Positions 1-10,146 of a DNA stretch of 64,000 nt are shown piece by piece. The position numbers and the translations under genes are program-made. Numbering within the stretch: position 1 is the first letter of the stretch; each line of letters opens with the position of its first letter. Source of the DNA: Pinus tabuliformis (lineage: Eukaryota > Streptophyta > Pinopsida > Pinales > Pinaceae); assembly GCA_031772625.1 (NCBI GenBank), contig CM062815.1:115886989-115950988 (forward strand), read 5' to 3'. The notes under the pieces were generated by a model. The model saw only the letters and a program-made list of their open reading frames with translations, searched no databases and was not told the origin of the DNA.

Positions 1-290
1 AATGCCAGTCGGGGCTTCCAGCATCCCCAGTGCCTGGAAACTCCTATTGAGCTCCACCTGGGTCCACTACCATCTCCATAGTCCACTCCACCGGGTACCA
101 ACTCAGAATCTCTCGCCACCCAACCCCAAGAGAGGGATCGAATGCACGAACTCCCGCACATAGAACAACCCCAGCATGCGGGTGTTGCACCCTGTGCAAC
201 TCAAGTCATCTCATCTCGCTATCCTGGTCAATACATACAATCTGACTAGGTAGCTCTATCTCCCTCTGTCCAATGGGCCAAGGTAACCTA
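1..290. other. Unassigned sequence left of a truncated copia element
   Basis: There is no coding signal. Copia integrase similarity starts near position 290. A 15-base segment at 220-234 is repeated in inverted orientation at 294-308 with one mismatch, so the copia breakpoint lies beside a short fold-back. Confidence 0.5.
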
Positions 291-2627
291 ACAGTGTTGA
301 CCAGGATACGATCCATGTTTTTCTTCAAAAATGTAAAGACAATGTTTTGGGCTGATGCTGTTCTATGTGCTGCATATATAAAGAATAGATGTCCATCTAG
401 TGCTATAAGAAACAAGACTCCTTATGAATTGTGGTATGGACATGTTCCTTCGGTAAAACATCTCAGGATATTTGGTTCCACCTGTTATGCTTTAATACCA
501 AAGGTACATAGAAACAAACTTGGTGCTAGAAGTCGTAAGTGTATCTTCCTGGGGTATTCAAACACATCTAAAGCATACCGCCTTTATGATGAAGTAAATA
601 AAAAGTTTGTTTTATCTAGAGATGTCATTTTTCTTGAATCATCCAAATCTGACAGTGTTGTTGAGCGGCAACTTGATCGCTTGGATAGATTCACAAAACC
701 GAAATCATTCCAAGAGTTTGATAATCAGATTCCACATCTTGAAGGGGGGATTCCTATACTAGATCAACATGTGGAATCTCCTTCTGAAGAACAATCTCCC
801 CTGCATGACACTCCAACAACGGATGATGCTTTAAGTGATGTAATTGATAGAATTGGGAGACTCAATCTTGATTCAAACCCAACTCAATCAACAGAACAGC
901 CTGGACCATCTCAGAAAGGTCCCCCAAAGTGGCTGACAAAGACACTTGAAAGTGTTCATCCTGATGAAATTGGAAAAACAGGAACCAGAAATACAAACCG
1001 ACAAGATGGAGGTGATGTAGATAACTCTAATTCACCTGTTGATATGGATGTTACTTATGATTGTGAATTGAATTTGTCTACAGATTTTGAACCAACTTCC
1101 TTCAAAGAAGCTGCTTCTCATGATGAATGGAAAGAAGCGATGCAAAAGGAGTATGATGCCCTCATAAAGAATGGCACTTGGAAGCTGGTTGATCCTCCAT
1201 TTGGAACCAAACCAATTGGCTGCAAGTGGGTCTACAAGAACAAGTACAAAGCTGATGGCTCACTTGACAAGCACAAAGCTAGGCTTGTGGCAAAAGGTTT
1301 TGCACAGAAGGAAGGGGTCGATTATGAGGAAACTTTTGCTCCCACAGCAAAATGGGCCACCATCCGGACACTCTTTGCACTAGCTGCTCAGAACGGTTGG
1401 AAAGTCCATCAAATGGATGTAAAAACTGCATTCTTGAATGGAGATCTAAAAGAGAATGTTTTTATGTCCCAACCTGAAGGATTTGCTGTGAAAGGACATG
1501 AACACAAAGTATGCAAACTTGTGAAGTCTTTGTATGCCCTCAAACAAGCACCACGAGCCTGGTATGAAAAACTAATTGAGCATCTTCTGAAACTCAACTT
1601 CAAACATTTTGATCTTGATGATGCAACTTTATTTGTCAAGAAAGTTGGCAAAACAGTTGTATATCTTGTGGTATATGTAGATGATCTTTTAATGACAGGG
1701 AACAATGAAAGCTATATTGCATCCATAAAGAAAGAATTAGGAAAAATTTTTGAAATGACTGATTTGGGCCATGTTCATTACTATCTTGGCATTGAAGTAA
1801 CCCAACATCCAAAGTCCATATTTCTTTCTCAAAAGAAATACATTGGAGATTTGTTATACAGATTTGGCATGACAGAGTGCAATCCCCTTTCTACTCCAAT
1901 GGAACAAAACTTGAAGCTCACATCTACTGAAGGAAAGGAATTTGAGGATGCAACAAGGTATAGACAGCTTATAGGAAGTCTCATCTACCTCACTACTACC
2001 AGACCAGACATTTCATTTGCTGTTGGAATCCTCTCCAGGTTTATGCAAAAGCCTTGTGAGGGACATTGGTCTGCTGCAAAAAGAGTTCTAAGGTACTTGA
2101 AGGGAACTCAAGACCTTGGAATCAAGTATACACAGGTGGACGACTTCAACTTTATTGGATACTCTGATTCAGACTTCGATGGAGACAAAGAAACTGGGGT
2201 ATCTACTTCAGGATATGCTATGAGTCTTGGATCAGGCGCTGTCTCCTGGAGATCACGCAAACAATCAATACCAGCAGATTCCACAACAGAAGCAGAATAC
2301 GTGGCAGCAGCTGAAGCAACGAAAGAAATTGTGTGGCTCAGGAAAATTCTTGAAGATTTGCAAGTAAAACAAATACAATCTACTCCACTCATGATTGATA
2401 ACACATCTGCAATAAAGTTGGCCAAGAATCCAAAGTTCCATGATTGTACTAAGCACATCAATACTAAATATCATCTGATCCGACATCATGTTGAGGCCAA
2501 AACAATCCATCTTCGTCATTGTTCCACAAACGAGCAAATTGCAGACATCTTCACCAAAGCGCTTGGAAGAGAAAAGCTTGAAAGATTCAGAACGATGCTT
2601 GGACTCACCAACATCCCTTCAGATTAA
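273..2627 (+). CDS. Copia Pol polyprotein, C-terminal 784 codons (INT end, RT, RNase H)
   Basis: The frame is open for 784 codons with no stop or frameshift. Residues about 20-115 are the integrase end (FWADAV, KTPYELWYG, RIFGS). A low-complexity linker follows to about 280. The copia RT covers about 285-530, with KARLVAKGF, a QMDVKTAFLNG block holding the first catalytic Asp, and YVDDLLMTG near residue 468. Copia RNase H follows, with a DFDGD segment, STTEAEYVA and the KHINTKYH segment near the end. The ATG at 273 is only the first in-frame Met after the truncation, and its first residues do not look like integrase. The product copies element RNA into cDNA inside virus-like particles. An undamaged frame suggests recent mobility, but the copy cannot act without its missing half. 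Confidence 0.9.
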   Translation: MGQGNLTVLTRIRSMFFFKNVKTMFWADAVLCAAYIKNRCPSSAIRNKTPYELWYGHVPSVKHLRIFGSTCYALIPKVHRNKLGARSRKCIFLGYSNTSKAYRLYDEVNKKFVLSRDVIFLESSKSDSVVERQLDRLDRFTKPKSFQEFDNQIPHLEGGIPILDQHVESPSEEQSPLHDTPTTDDALSDVIDRIGRLNLDSNPTQSTEQPGPSQKGPPKWLTKTLESVHPDEIGKTGTRNTNRQDGGDVDNSNSPVDMDVTYDCELNLSTDFEPTSFKEAASHDEWKEAMQKEYDALIKNGTWKLVDPPFGTKPIGCKWVYKNKYKADGSLDKHKARLVAKGFAQKEGVDYEETFAPTAKWATIRTLFALAAQNGWKVHQMDVKTAFLNGDLKENVFMSQPEGFAVKGHEHKVCKLVKSLYALKQAPRAWYEKLIEHLLKLNFKHFDLDDATLFVKKVGKTVVYLVVYVDDLLMTGNNESYIASIKKELGKIFEMTDLGHVHYYLGIEVTQHPKSIFLSQKKYIGDLLYRFGMTECNPLSTPMEQNLKLTSTEGKEFEDATRYRQLIGSLIYLTTTRPDISFAVGILSRFMQKPCEGHWSAAKRVLRYLKGTQDLGIKYTQVDDFNFIGYSDSDFDGDKETGVSTSGYAMSLGSGAVSWRSRKQSIPADSTTEAEYVAAAEATKEIVWLRKILEDLQVKQIQSTPLMIDNTSAIKLAKNPKFHDCTKHINTKYHLIRHHVEAKTIHLRHCSTNEQIADIFTKALGREKLERFRTMLGLTNIPSD

Positions 2628-2832
2628 GGGGGGAATGTTGACACCTAATCCGAAACAGATGGGTGAACTGGACAGTCATCTAGAAGATGAACTGATCCGT
2701 TTTCATTTTTGTATATATATGCATGAGTTACCTAATGAATATATCAATCAGTTTTGTCTCTCGTTCAATGTGGAGTTACCCTGGCCTGACAGTCTATGTA
2801 TGCCCGAAGAGGGCTGCTCTCACGCTCCAACA
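290..2832 (+). mobile_element. 5'-truncated Ty1/copia retrotransposon
   Basis: The element retains the integrase C-terminal part, reverse transcriptase, RNase H, polypurine tract and 3' LTR. It lacks the 5' LTR, PBS, gag, protease and the catalytic part of integrase. The copia assignment follows from the domain order, with integrase upstream of RT. The left edge is where integrase similarity begins. The right edge is the proposed LTR end (CTCCAACA at about 2832) and is uncertain, because no target duplication can be compared. Confidence 0.85.
2626..2832 (+). repeat. Copia polypurine tract and 3' LTR
   Basis: The tract AAGGGGGGAA (2626-2635) overlaps the pol stop and is followed at once by TGTTGACACC, a typical TG start for an LTR. 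TATATATATG near 2711 could be the LTR TATA box. The LTR probably ends at CTCCAACA near 2832 (about 197 bp), though a CA near 2876 is also possible. Confidence 0.65.
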
Positions 2833-2839
2833 TGCACTC

Positions 2840-3036
2840 TCACTGCACCAATAGGGAATCCAACTGCTCTCCAACATGAGTCAATTTAGCTGTGGACTCA
2901 GCACAATCTGCTCTCATGCCCTCCAAATCCTCGTTCTGCTGCAGAATCGCCTCTCGAACCAACACGGCCTTCCTTTTTAACGCTAGAAGGTCGCCTTGAA
3001 ACTCCTTTTTTGTGGCTAAACAACCAGATGACTCAG
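2840..3036 (-). pseudogene. Coiled-coil coding fragment, possible single exon
   Basis: On the minus strand an AG acceptor (TGCTATTTAG) precedes an open stretch of about 65 codons. It is rich in Lys, Glu, Leu and Ala with heptad-like spacing (LLALKRKAVLVREAILQQNE) and ends in a stop at 2840. I do not recognise the family. It lies between the copia 3' LTR and the hAT element, so it could be a captured host exon or a piece of an older element. Nothing nearby completes it. Confidence 0.35.
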
Positions 3037-3712
3037 CTAAATAGCAAAGTGAACAATCAAGTGATTTTGTTTGCAAGATGCATGAATGAATCCCAAAATG
3101 AGAGTTGCTCCCTCCTTCTAACTCCTTGGGCCTCCCTTGCCTCATGTGGACCCCTCCATCCACCTATTCAACTTTCCCTCTAAGCTATTCGAATGAGCCA
3201 ATTCGAATACCCATGTGGGTGGCCCCCACATTCCACTAGCAACCAAATTAAGTTGAATTGCCTCCTAAGTCCCTAAGTCGAAAATGATGGGTTCTCTTCC
3301 TTAGCCGAAATTGTGCAAAATTCCCCGTTACAAATGTGTTTGAGAAGGGACATGACAGGACACATGTCTGAATCGTGGCTCAAGCGTGTCCTGACATGTG
3401 GGATTCACTAGACACGCGAATCAGATTCGACGAGCCAACGAATCCTGAATTTGGGACACACGTCCCACTAAAAAACGTGTCGCACGGATTTAAAAGCCTG
3501 ACTTGGGCCAATTTATCCCTCATTCTTGTGTCTCTCTCTTGTTGTGGGTGTGTCGGATCGACTAGCAAAGGATTTGGGAGCGTTTTGGAGGTGATTCAAG
3601 CAACTAGTAAGTGCATTTTGATTCCATTTTTTTTCCATTTTTGCTACAACAGTTTGCATGTCCATTTTGTTTACATGCTTGTGCATTTTTTCTTTATTTT
3701 TTTACAGTATTC

Positions 3713-6110
3713 ATGGCTCAATCAAGGGCAATGGGGAAGGAACAAAAGAAGGGGAAGAATGTCATCATTGGTGATGCCCCTACTATTCCACTGTCATCAA
3801 GGTCTGCAAGTGTTCCCTCTGTTGGAAGTGGGTTGCAACAGCAGCTTCAAATGTTGAGGGAAGAATAAATTTAAAAAGACAACAGGCTCAAGAAAGTAAA
3901 TATCCCTTGTGGAAGTATGTCACAAGAGATCAAGGGCCAAGCAGCAAGTTAAATGGAGGAGGCAATGTTTCTTGGACATGCAACTATTGCAACAATCATT
4001 TCAAGAGTACTTGTTTCTATGTGAAAGTTCATTTGTTGGGCTTACAAGGTTGTGGAATTGGAGCATGTGCAAATATGTTTGTAGCTAAGAGGAAAGAAAT
4101 GGAAAAAGAAGTTAACGTCGGTGTTGCAGGGGTGGTTGCATCGTCTAAAAAAAGAAGAATGAGGATCCCCTTCCATTCTTGAGGAAAAGGAGCAACAAAT
4201 TTCCATTTGAGAGTTTTGGTGGGGGTTTAGGTCAAGCAACAAAAAGAAAGGCTGTGGCAATTAGTTCCAATGGGAAAGATATTTCAAAAAGAGAGACGGG
4301 AAGAACATGATATCACCATTGCCTTCTTTTTCTATCTGAACTTTATATCCTATAATGTTGCACAATCACCTTTATTTCTTGAGATGTGTCAAGCTCTAAC
4401 TCAAGGGGCTCCATCAGGGTATGTGCTTCCTGGGTTAGAGAAGCTTAGAACCACATTGTTGACTAAGGAAAAGAAAGAGGTGGACAAAATGCTTGAGCCT
4501 GTTAAATCAGCATCGCCAACACCTGGGTTTAGTATTGTTTATGATGGATGGACAGATTCAACACGCCACCCACTCATCAACTTCATGGTGTCTTCCTTGA
4601 ATGGACCAGTTTTCTTGAAATCAGTGGATGCACTTGGACAATACAAGGATGCACAATATATGGGTGAGTTGTTCATTAAAGTTATTGAAGATGTAGGTGT
4701 TGATTCTTGTGTGCAAATCATTACAGACAATGCACCTGTTTGCAAGGTTGTTGGCATGATTGTGGAAGCTAAATATCCACAAGTATTTTGGACACCTTGC
4801 ATTGTCCATTCCTTGAATTTAGCACTTAAAACTATTGCTTCTGATGTGCCTTGGATTGGAAGTGTTATTGAGGATGCACAGCATATCCGCAACTTTGTAC
4901 AAAATCATACTAATGCCCTCACAATCTACAAGGAGTACACCCATCTATCATTGTTGAAGATTGCAGATACACAGTTTGCCTCTTCATTCATCATGTTGAA
5001 GAGGTTGAGAGAGGTCAAGACCGCTCTTGGGGCCATGGTTATTTCAGAGTTTTGGTCTTTTTGGAGAAAGACAGATCAAGTAGCCTCAAAAAGAGTCAAG
5101 GACACAATGTTAGATGATGCTTGGTGGGAGAGGGTAGATCTCATTATTAAGATCATGGACCCTATCATTGCTTTGCTATGATTTGCAAATACAGACCAAC
5201 CCATCCTAGGAGAGGTTTATGAGGGATGGGATTCCATGATTGAGTCTGTGAGGACCATTATTTTACAGAGTGAGTGCCCTGAGTATGAGACATCATCAGA
5301 GGCCTTCTTCACCACCATACAAGATATTCTTGTCAGCAGATGGGACAAGAATTGCACACCTTTGCATTGTTTGGCTCACTCATTGAACCCAAAATACTAC
5401 AGCCATGAGTGGTTGAATGGTGGACCTTCCCGTAGATTCCCTCCTCACATGGATGGTGAAATTTCACAAGGGAGGAAGGATGCATTGAGGCGGATATTTC
5501 AGGATAAAGCATCTCTCGATGAGGTGGAGGATGCCTTTGAAGAGTTTTCCACTGGCACTGGGTGATTTGCAGGCTATAATGAGATTAGAGATAGGGGGCT
5601 AAGAAGCCCTTTTCTTGATGGGCAACTCAAGGGGCAACAAGCCCTCCTCTCCAGCAGTTAGCCATGAGGCTCCTCTCTCATGTTACTTCATCCTCTTGTT
5701 GCGAAAGAAATTTGGGCACATATGAGAATTTGTATAGTGTCAAGAAGAGCATGCTTCAACAGTTCAGGGTAGAGACAATGGTGTATGTGCACACCAGCCT
5801 TCGTCTTATTTATAAGCAAATGGATGAGTGGTTGAAGGGAAAGACAAAGATGTGGGATGTCTTTCCTAATGATATGGATTTGGACAATAGTGTTAAGTTT
5901 GCATTGGCCAACTTGGATCTTAACAAGCCGGTGCTCAAGCTTGTCACTTTGATGATGGTGATACTCTTAAGGGGTCATACTCCACACCAGCAAATGCAGA
6001 GATTACATTGGATACAAAGGAGGAGGATGCAGCAGAGGAAAGCAGTGGTGACCATGACAATGATGCGGATTTTGATGATGATGATTGATGAACTACCTAC
6101 TACCTTGTAG
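3713..6110 (+). pseudogene. hAT transposase pseudogene (BED finger, DUF659, hAT dimerisation)
   Basis: An acceptor (TTTTTTTACAG) at about 3706 precedes ATG 3713 and a short N-terminus. After a frameshift comes a BED-type zinc finger at about 3890-4070 (WTCNYCNNHF). A DUF659 and RNase H-like transposase core runs from 4270 to 5181 (YDGWTD, IITDNAP, CIVHSLNLAL). After an in-frame TGA the protein continues through 5565. The C-terminal hAT dimerisation motif is at about 5619-5800 (LLSHVTSSSCCERN). At least two further frameshifts (about 3865 and 4180-4330) and TGA codons at 5179, 5563 and 5616 destroy the frame. Several stops read as single transitions of CGA or TGG. The copy cannot make an active transposase. 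Confidence 0.85.
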
Positions 6111-6413
6111 TTGTTTTGTATTTATTATTTCTAATTGCCAGTCAGGAGTCCTTAAGACTCAGTACCTACTACCTATGTAACACATTTTGATTTTGATGAC
6201 TTAATGAGAAAACTGCAGTTTCTTTTCTTTCTCCTATTAGATCATTGATGAAACTGCCACAATTGTAGTTGTATGCATAATGTTACATTGTACAACTTAC
6301 AAAGTTACAAATTTACAATGTGGAATCTAGATCTATGTCTGAATTTGTATCATGAATGAGAATTTGTGTAATATGAAATCATTGAAATATCTATTTAGTA
6401 TTAATTTTTAATT

Positions 6414-6438
<25 letters not shown>
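6414..6438. repeat. (TA)n microsatellite
   Basis: About 12 TA units lie in the AT-rich 3' part of the hAT element. Confidence 0.9.
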
Positions 6439-6445
<7 letters not shown>

Positions 6446-6547
6446 ATAATATATAATGTGTCCTATGTGTCTTGTTCTGGGGGTCCACGTGCCCCGTGTC
6501 AGACACTCAAATTTGTGTGCCCTGCGTGTGTCCCCGTGTCAAATGAC

Positions 6548-7142
6548 TTAAAGTACCTGGCACAAGGAGAACCATGTGTCCAACCTTACTCCCTCTCAAC
6601 CTGAGAGGAATCCATGCTCACTCCCTCTCAAACAGGGAAAGTGCGTCAACGAGCCTCAACTTGTGTCAGAAGTAGTCATATTTCCTCAACGAGCCCTCTT
6701 ATCACTTGGCTTGCTCATCTTGCAACTTCTTGAACTAGTGCTCCAAATTTGCCTCCTAACAGTCCATGATCCTGTACTTGAGGTCTTCAGCTACTACATC
6801 TTGTACTGTGTCCAACACTACTACCTGCACTGCTTCCTACCTTGAAGATAGTCCATCACATAATTCCTTCAACTGACTGATTACATTACAAGATTAGCCA
6901 ATCTATTGTTCAGTCAACCTCAAACACAACTTGGTTGACCTCCCCAATCACTGTTTATCAATTAACGCAACTCCATAGACTCAAATAATTCTACCCTCTA
7001 GTTGTTATTCTCATCTTTCCAAAATAGCCAACTCTCAAGGTTTTCAAATAAACCTTCTTGTAAGTCCTCTAGCTGCCTTTTAGATGATTTTCCTTAGGGT
7101 TTTCACAAATATGCCCACTTGTCATTCTTCTGGTCACTTTAG
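6548..7142. other. No recognisable feature
   Basis: This is pyrimidine-rich intergenic sequence between two transposons. An 89-codon plus-strand frame at 6576 has no recognisable motif and is probably chance. Confidence 0.6.
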
Positions 7143-10100
7143 AACACTGCTCCTTGGGCTACTGAAACCATATTTTTAAAAACCGGTCAGCTTGAACCAA
7201 AAATCGGTCAAACCGGCCAGTTCATTGGGCGACCGGGTCAAACTAGACAAAAAACCCGGTTTATGGGCCTATTTCACCAAAAAAACCACAAAAATCTGCC
7301 CAAAACAACCGGTTCATGAAGGAACCAGCCGATTTTCCCATAAACCGGTCGATGTCATTTAAGAAGACTGCTCCTTGGGCTACTAAAACCATAGTTTTAA
7401 AAACCGGCCGACTTGAACCGAAAACCGGTCAAACCAGCCGATTCCTTGGGCCACCAGGTCAAACAGAAACAAAACAAAAAAAAACACAGTTTATGGGCCT
7501 ATTTCGCCAAAAAACCACAAAAACGGGCCCAAACCAACCGGTTTATGAAGGAACCAGCTAATTTTCCCATAAACAACAGGTTCCTTCATAAACCGACCGG
7601 TTTATTACCAAGCCAGCTACAGACCCCACAAAATGCAATTTTCTAAGTTTTGATATTGTTTTGAGGGAAATTTGGAGTTGTTTCCCTCAAAAAACAACTT
7701 GTCTAAGAAAAGCATGCCTCCCCTCGCATTTGCCTCACACATATCAACTCTAGCAATCAATGCCAAATGGTAATGTTAAATTCTTCAAGTAAAAGTGACA
7801 TTTTATTTATTTTTCATTTTCATCCATTTACCTAAATTTTTAACATTGCCATGAAATGGCTCAAGGATGTTTGAGAGTGGTTTCAACCTCATTGGATTTC
7901 ATATGGAGAAACTAGAATTTTAGAGTTCACTCAAAATTCAGCAGACTTATTGGTTTTCAGGATTTGTTTCGATTTGATTCTATCATGTATGAGGGTATGA
8001 GATTGGCGTTTGATCAAGAGCATGAAGCCCTTTAAGGACCTTGATGTTGGTGGCATTGATTTTTGAACTTTGGTGATGTTGGTGTTATTGATTGTTGAAC
8101 TCCTCTACCATGGCCTTAACAATAATGTACCCTTTGAGTTTTGTTAGGGATGCTAAGCTTTTTCTACCACATTATAAGGTTGAGGAGATGAACCCTCACT
8201 CAAACCAAAATCACTAGTTAGGCATGTCAAACTTCAATTTCTATCATATTATAAGCTTGAGCAATACAAGTCTGAAGACTTTGAGCGAGATGATGTTTAT
8301 GCATCTCTTGCTGATGATCCCATTTTTAGTAGCGTTGAATCAATGATGAGTTTCATGAGTGATCATGTTGATTAGTGATTTGTAGTTTTGATGTCTATTT
8401 TTGTTGCTACTACTACCACTGCTGCTAAGTTTGCAGGAGTTTTAGGATTCCTCAAACACTCAGCTAGATTATTTATGTAGCTCATGTTGACGATCCCTTG
8501 CCTAGTAGAGATGATGAGTTTGATCAAGATGAGGAGTGATCATGCTGATCATTGATATGTAGACTTGTAGTAGGTCAGTGACCCCATAGCATATAACATT
8601 GTTTTTGTACTCTAGAGGCCATTTAGAGCCTCATTGATTATGCATTATGTCGCTGAAACCATAGTTTTAAAAACCAGCCGGCTTGAACCGAAAATCGGTC
8701 AAATCGACCGATTCCTTGGGCAACCAGGTCAAACCAAACAAAAAACCCAATTTATGGGCCTATTTCGCCAAAAAAACACAAAAACCGGCCCAAACCAACC
8801 GGTTTATGAAGGAACTAGCCGATTTTGCCATAAACCAATTGGTTCCTTCATAAACCGACCAGCGACAGACCCCACATAATGCAATTTTCTGAGTTTCAAT
8901 ATTGTTCTGAGGTTAATTTGGAGTTGTTTCCCTCCAAAAACAACCTGCCTAAGAAAAGCATGCCTCTACTCTCATTTGCCTCACACATATCAACCCTAGC
9001 AATCAATGCCAAATGGTAATGTTAAATTCTTCAAGTAAAAGTGACACTTTCTTTATTTTTCATTTTCATCCTTTTACTTAAATTTTTAACATTACCATGA
9101 AATGGCTTAAGGATGTTTGAGAGTGGTTTCGACCTCATTGGATTTCATATGGAGAAACTAGAATTTTAGAGTTCACTCAAAATTCAACATACTTATTGGT
9201 TTTCAGGATTTCATGGTTTGGGGGTTTGCAATGTTTCCATTTGATTCTATCATGCGTGAGGGTATGAGATTGGCGTTTGATCAAGAGAATGAAGCCCTTT
9301 AAGGACCTTGATGTTGGTGGCATTGATTTTTGAACTTTGGTGATGTTGGTGTTATTGATTGTTGAACTCCTCTACCATGGCCTTAACAATAATGTACCCT
9401 TTGAGTTTTGTTAGGGATGCTAAGCTTTTTCTACCACATTATAAGGTTGAGGAGATGAACCCTTCACTCAAATCAAAATCACTATTTGGGCATGTTAAAC
9501 TTCAATTTCTATCATATTATAAGCTTGAGCAATACAAGTCTAAAGACTTTGAGTGAGATGATGTTTATGTATCTCTTGTTGATGATCCCATTTTTAGTAG
9601 CGTTGAATCAATGATGAGTTTCATGAGTGATCGTGTTGATTAGTGATTTGTAGTTTTGATGTCTATTTTTGTTGCTACTACTACCACTGCTGCTAAGTTT
9701 GCAGGAGTTTTAGGATTCCTCAAACACTCGGCCAGATTATTTATGTAGCTCATGTTGACGATCCCTTGTCTAGTAGCGATGATGAGTTTGATCATGATGA
9801 GGAGTGATCATGCTGATCACTGATATGTAGGCTTGTAGTAGGCCAGTGACCCCATAGCATATAACATTGTTTTTGGACTCTAGAGGCCATTTAGAGCCTC
9901 ATTGATTATGTATTATGTTGCTGATTGATATATTCACCTTTCCCTGGTATATGGATTAGCAATCTTTGCATACTCTATTGGTTTGAAATCATAAATATAG
10001 GTTTTTTCATTAAAAACTAAGTATTTCATGTATTTTTTTAAAGATCGGTTCATTGAGATCTAACCAGTCCCGGTTTGACAGGTTCTAGTTAGAAACTCGG

Positions 10101-10146
10101 TTTGATAGGTGGATCGGTCCAGTCACCAATTCCGATTTTTAAAACG
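7143..10146. mobile_element. CCGGTT-rich non-autonomous DNA element, hAT-like, internally duplicated
   Basis: The left end (TTTTTAAAAACCGG) and the right end read in reverse (GTTTTAAAAATCGG) are inverted relatives. Both continue into dense AACCGGTC and GGTCAAACCGG motifs. Such subterminal CCGGTT repeats are typical of many plant hAT-type elements. No transposase remains. The conserved interior at about 8100-8380 and 9340-9640 keeps a degenerate coding flavour (YYKLEQYKS, DDPIFSSVESMM) that I cannot assign. Confidence 0.55.
7149..9926. repeat. Tandem duplication of the CCGGTT element: one 221-bp partial and two units of about 1.26 kb
   Basis: The stretch GCTCCTTGGGCTACT plus the AACCGG block occurs at 7149 and again at 7370. 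The full module starting AAACCATAGTTTTAAAAACC occurs at 7386 and 8656. The interiors align closely to about 8637 and 9910 (for example AGACCCCACA at 7621 and 8868). The two long units have diverged by small indels and substitutions but are still obviously the same. Confidence 0.85.

Larger units (their letters stand above)
3333..6547 (+). mobile_element. hAT-superfamily DNA transposon, decayed
   Basis: The boundaries are proposed from imperfect inverted ends. TTTGAGAAGGGACATGACAG at the left resembles the reverse complement of the right end (TTTGACACGGGGACACACG). Both ends are rich in GACAC and GTGTC motifs, as subterminal regions of hAT elements often are. The transposase remnant lies between them. 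No clear 8-bp target duplication was found, so the edges are approximate. Confidence 0.6.

Noticed and set aside
2108..2461. Minus-strand frames over the copia RT and RNase H
   Set aside because: Antisense shadows of a clearly coding plus-strand frame.
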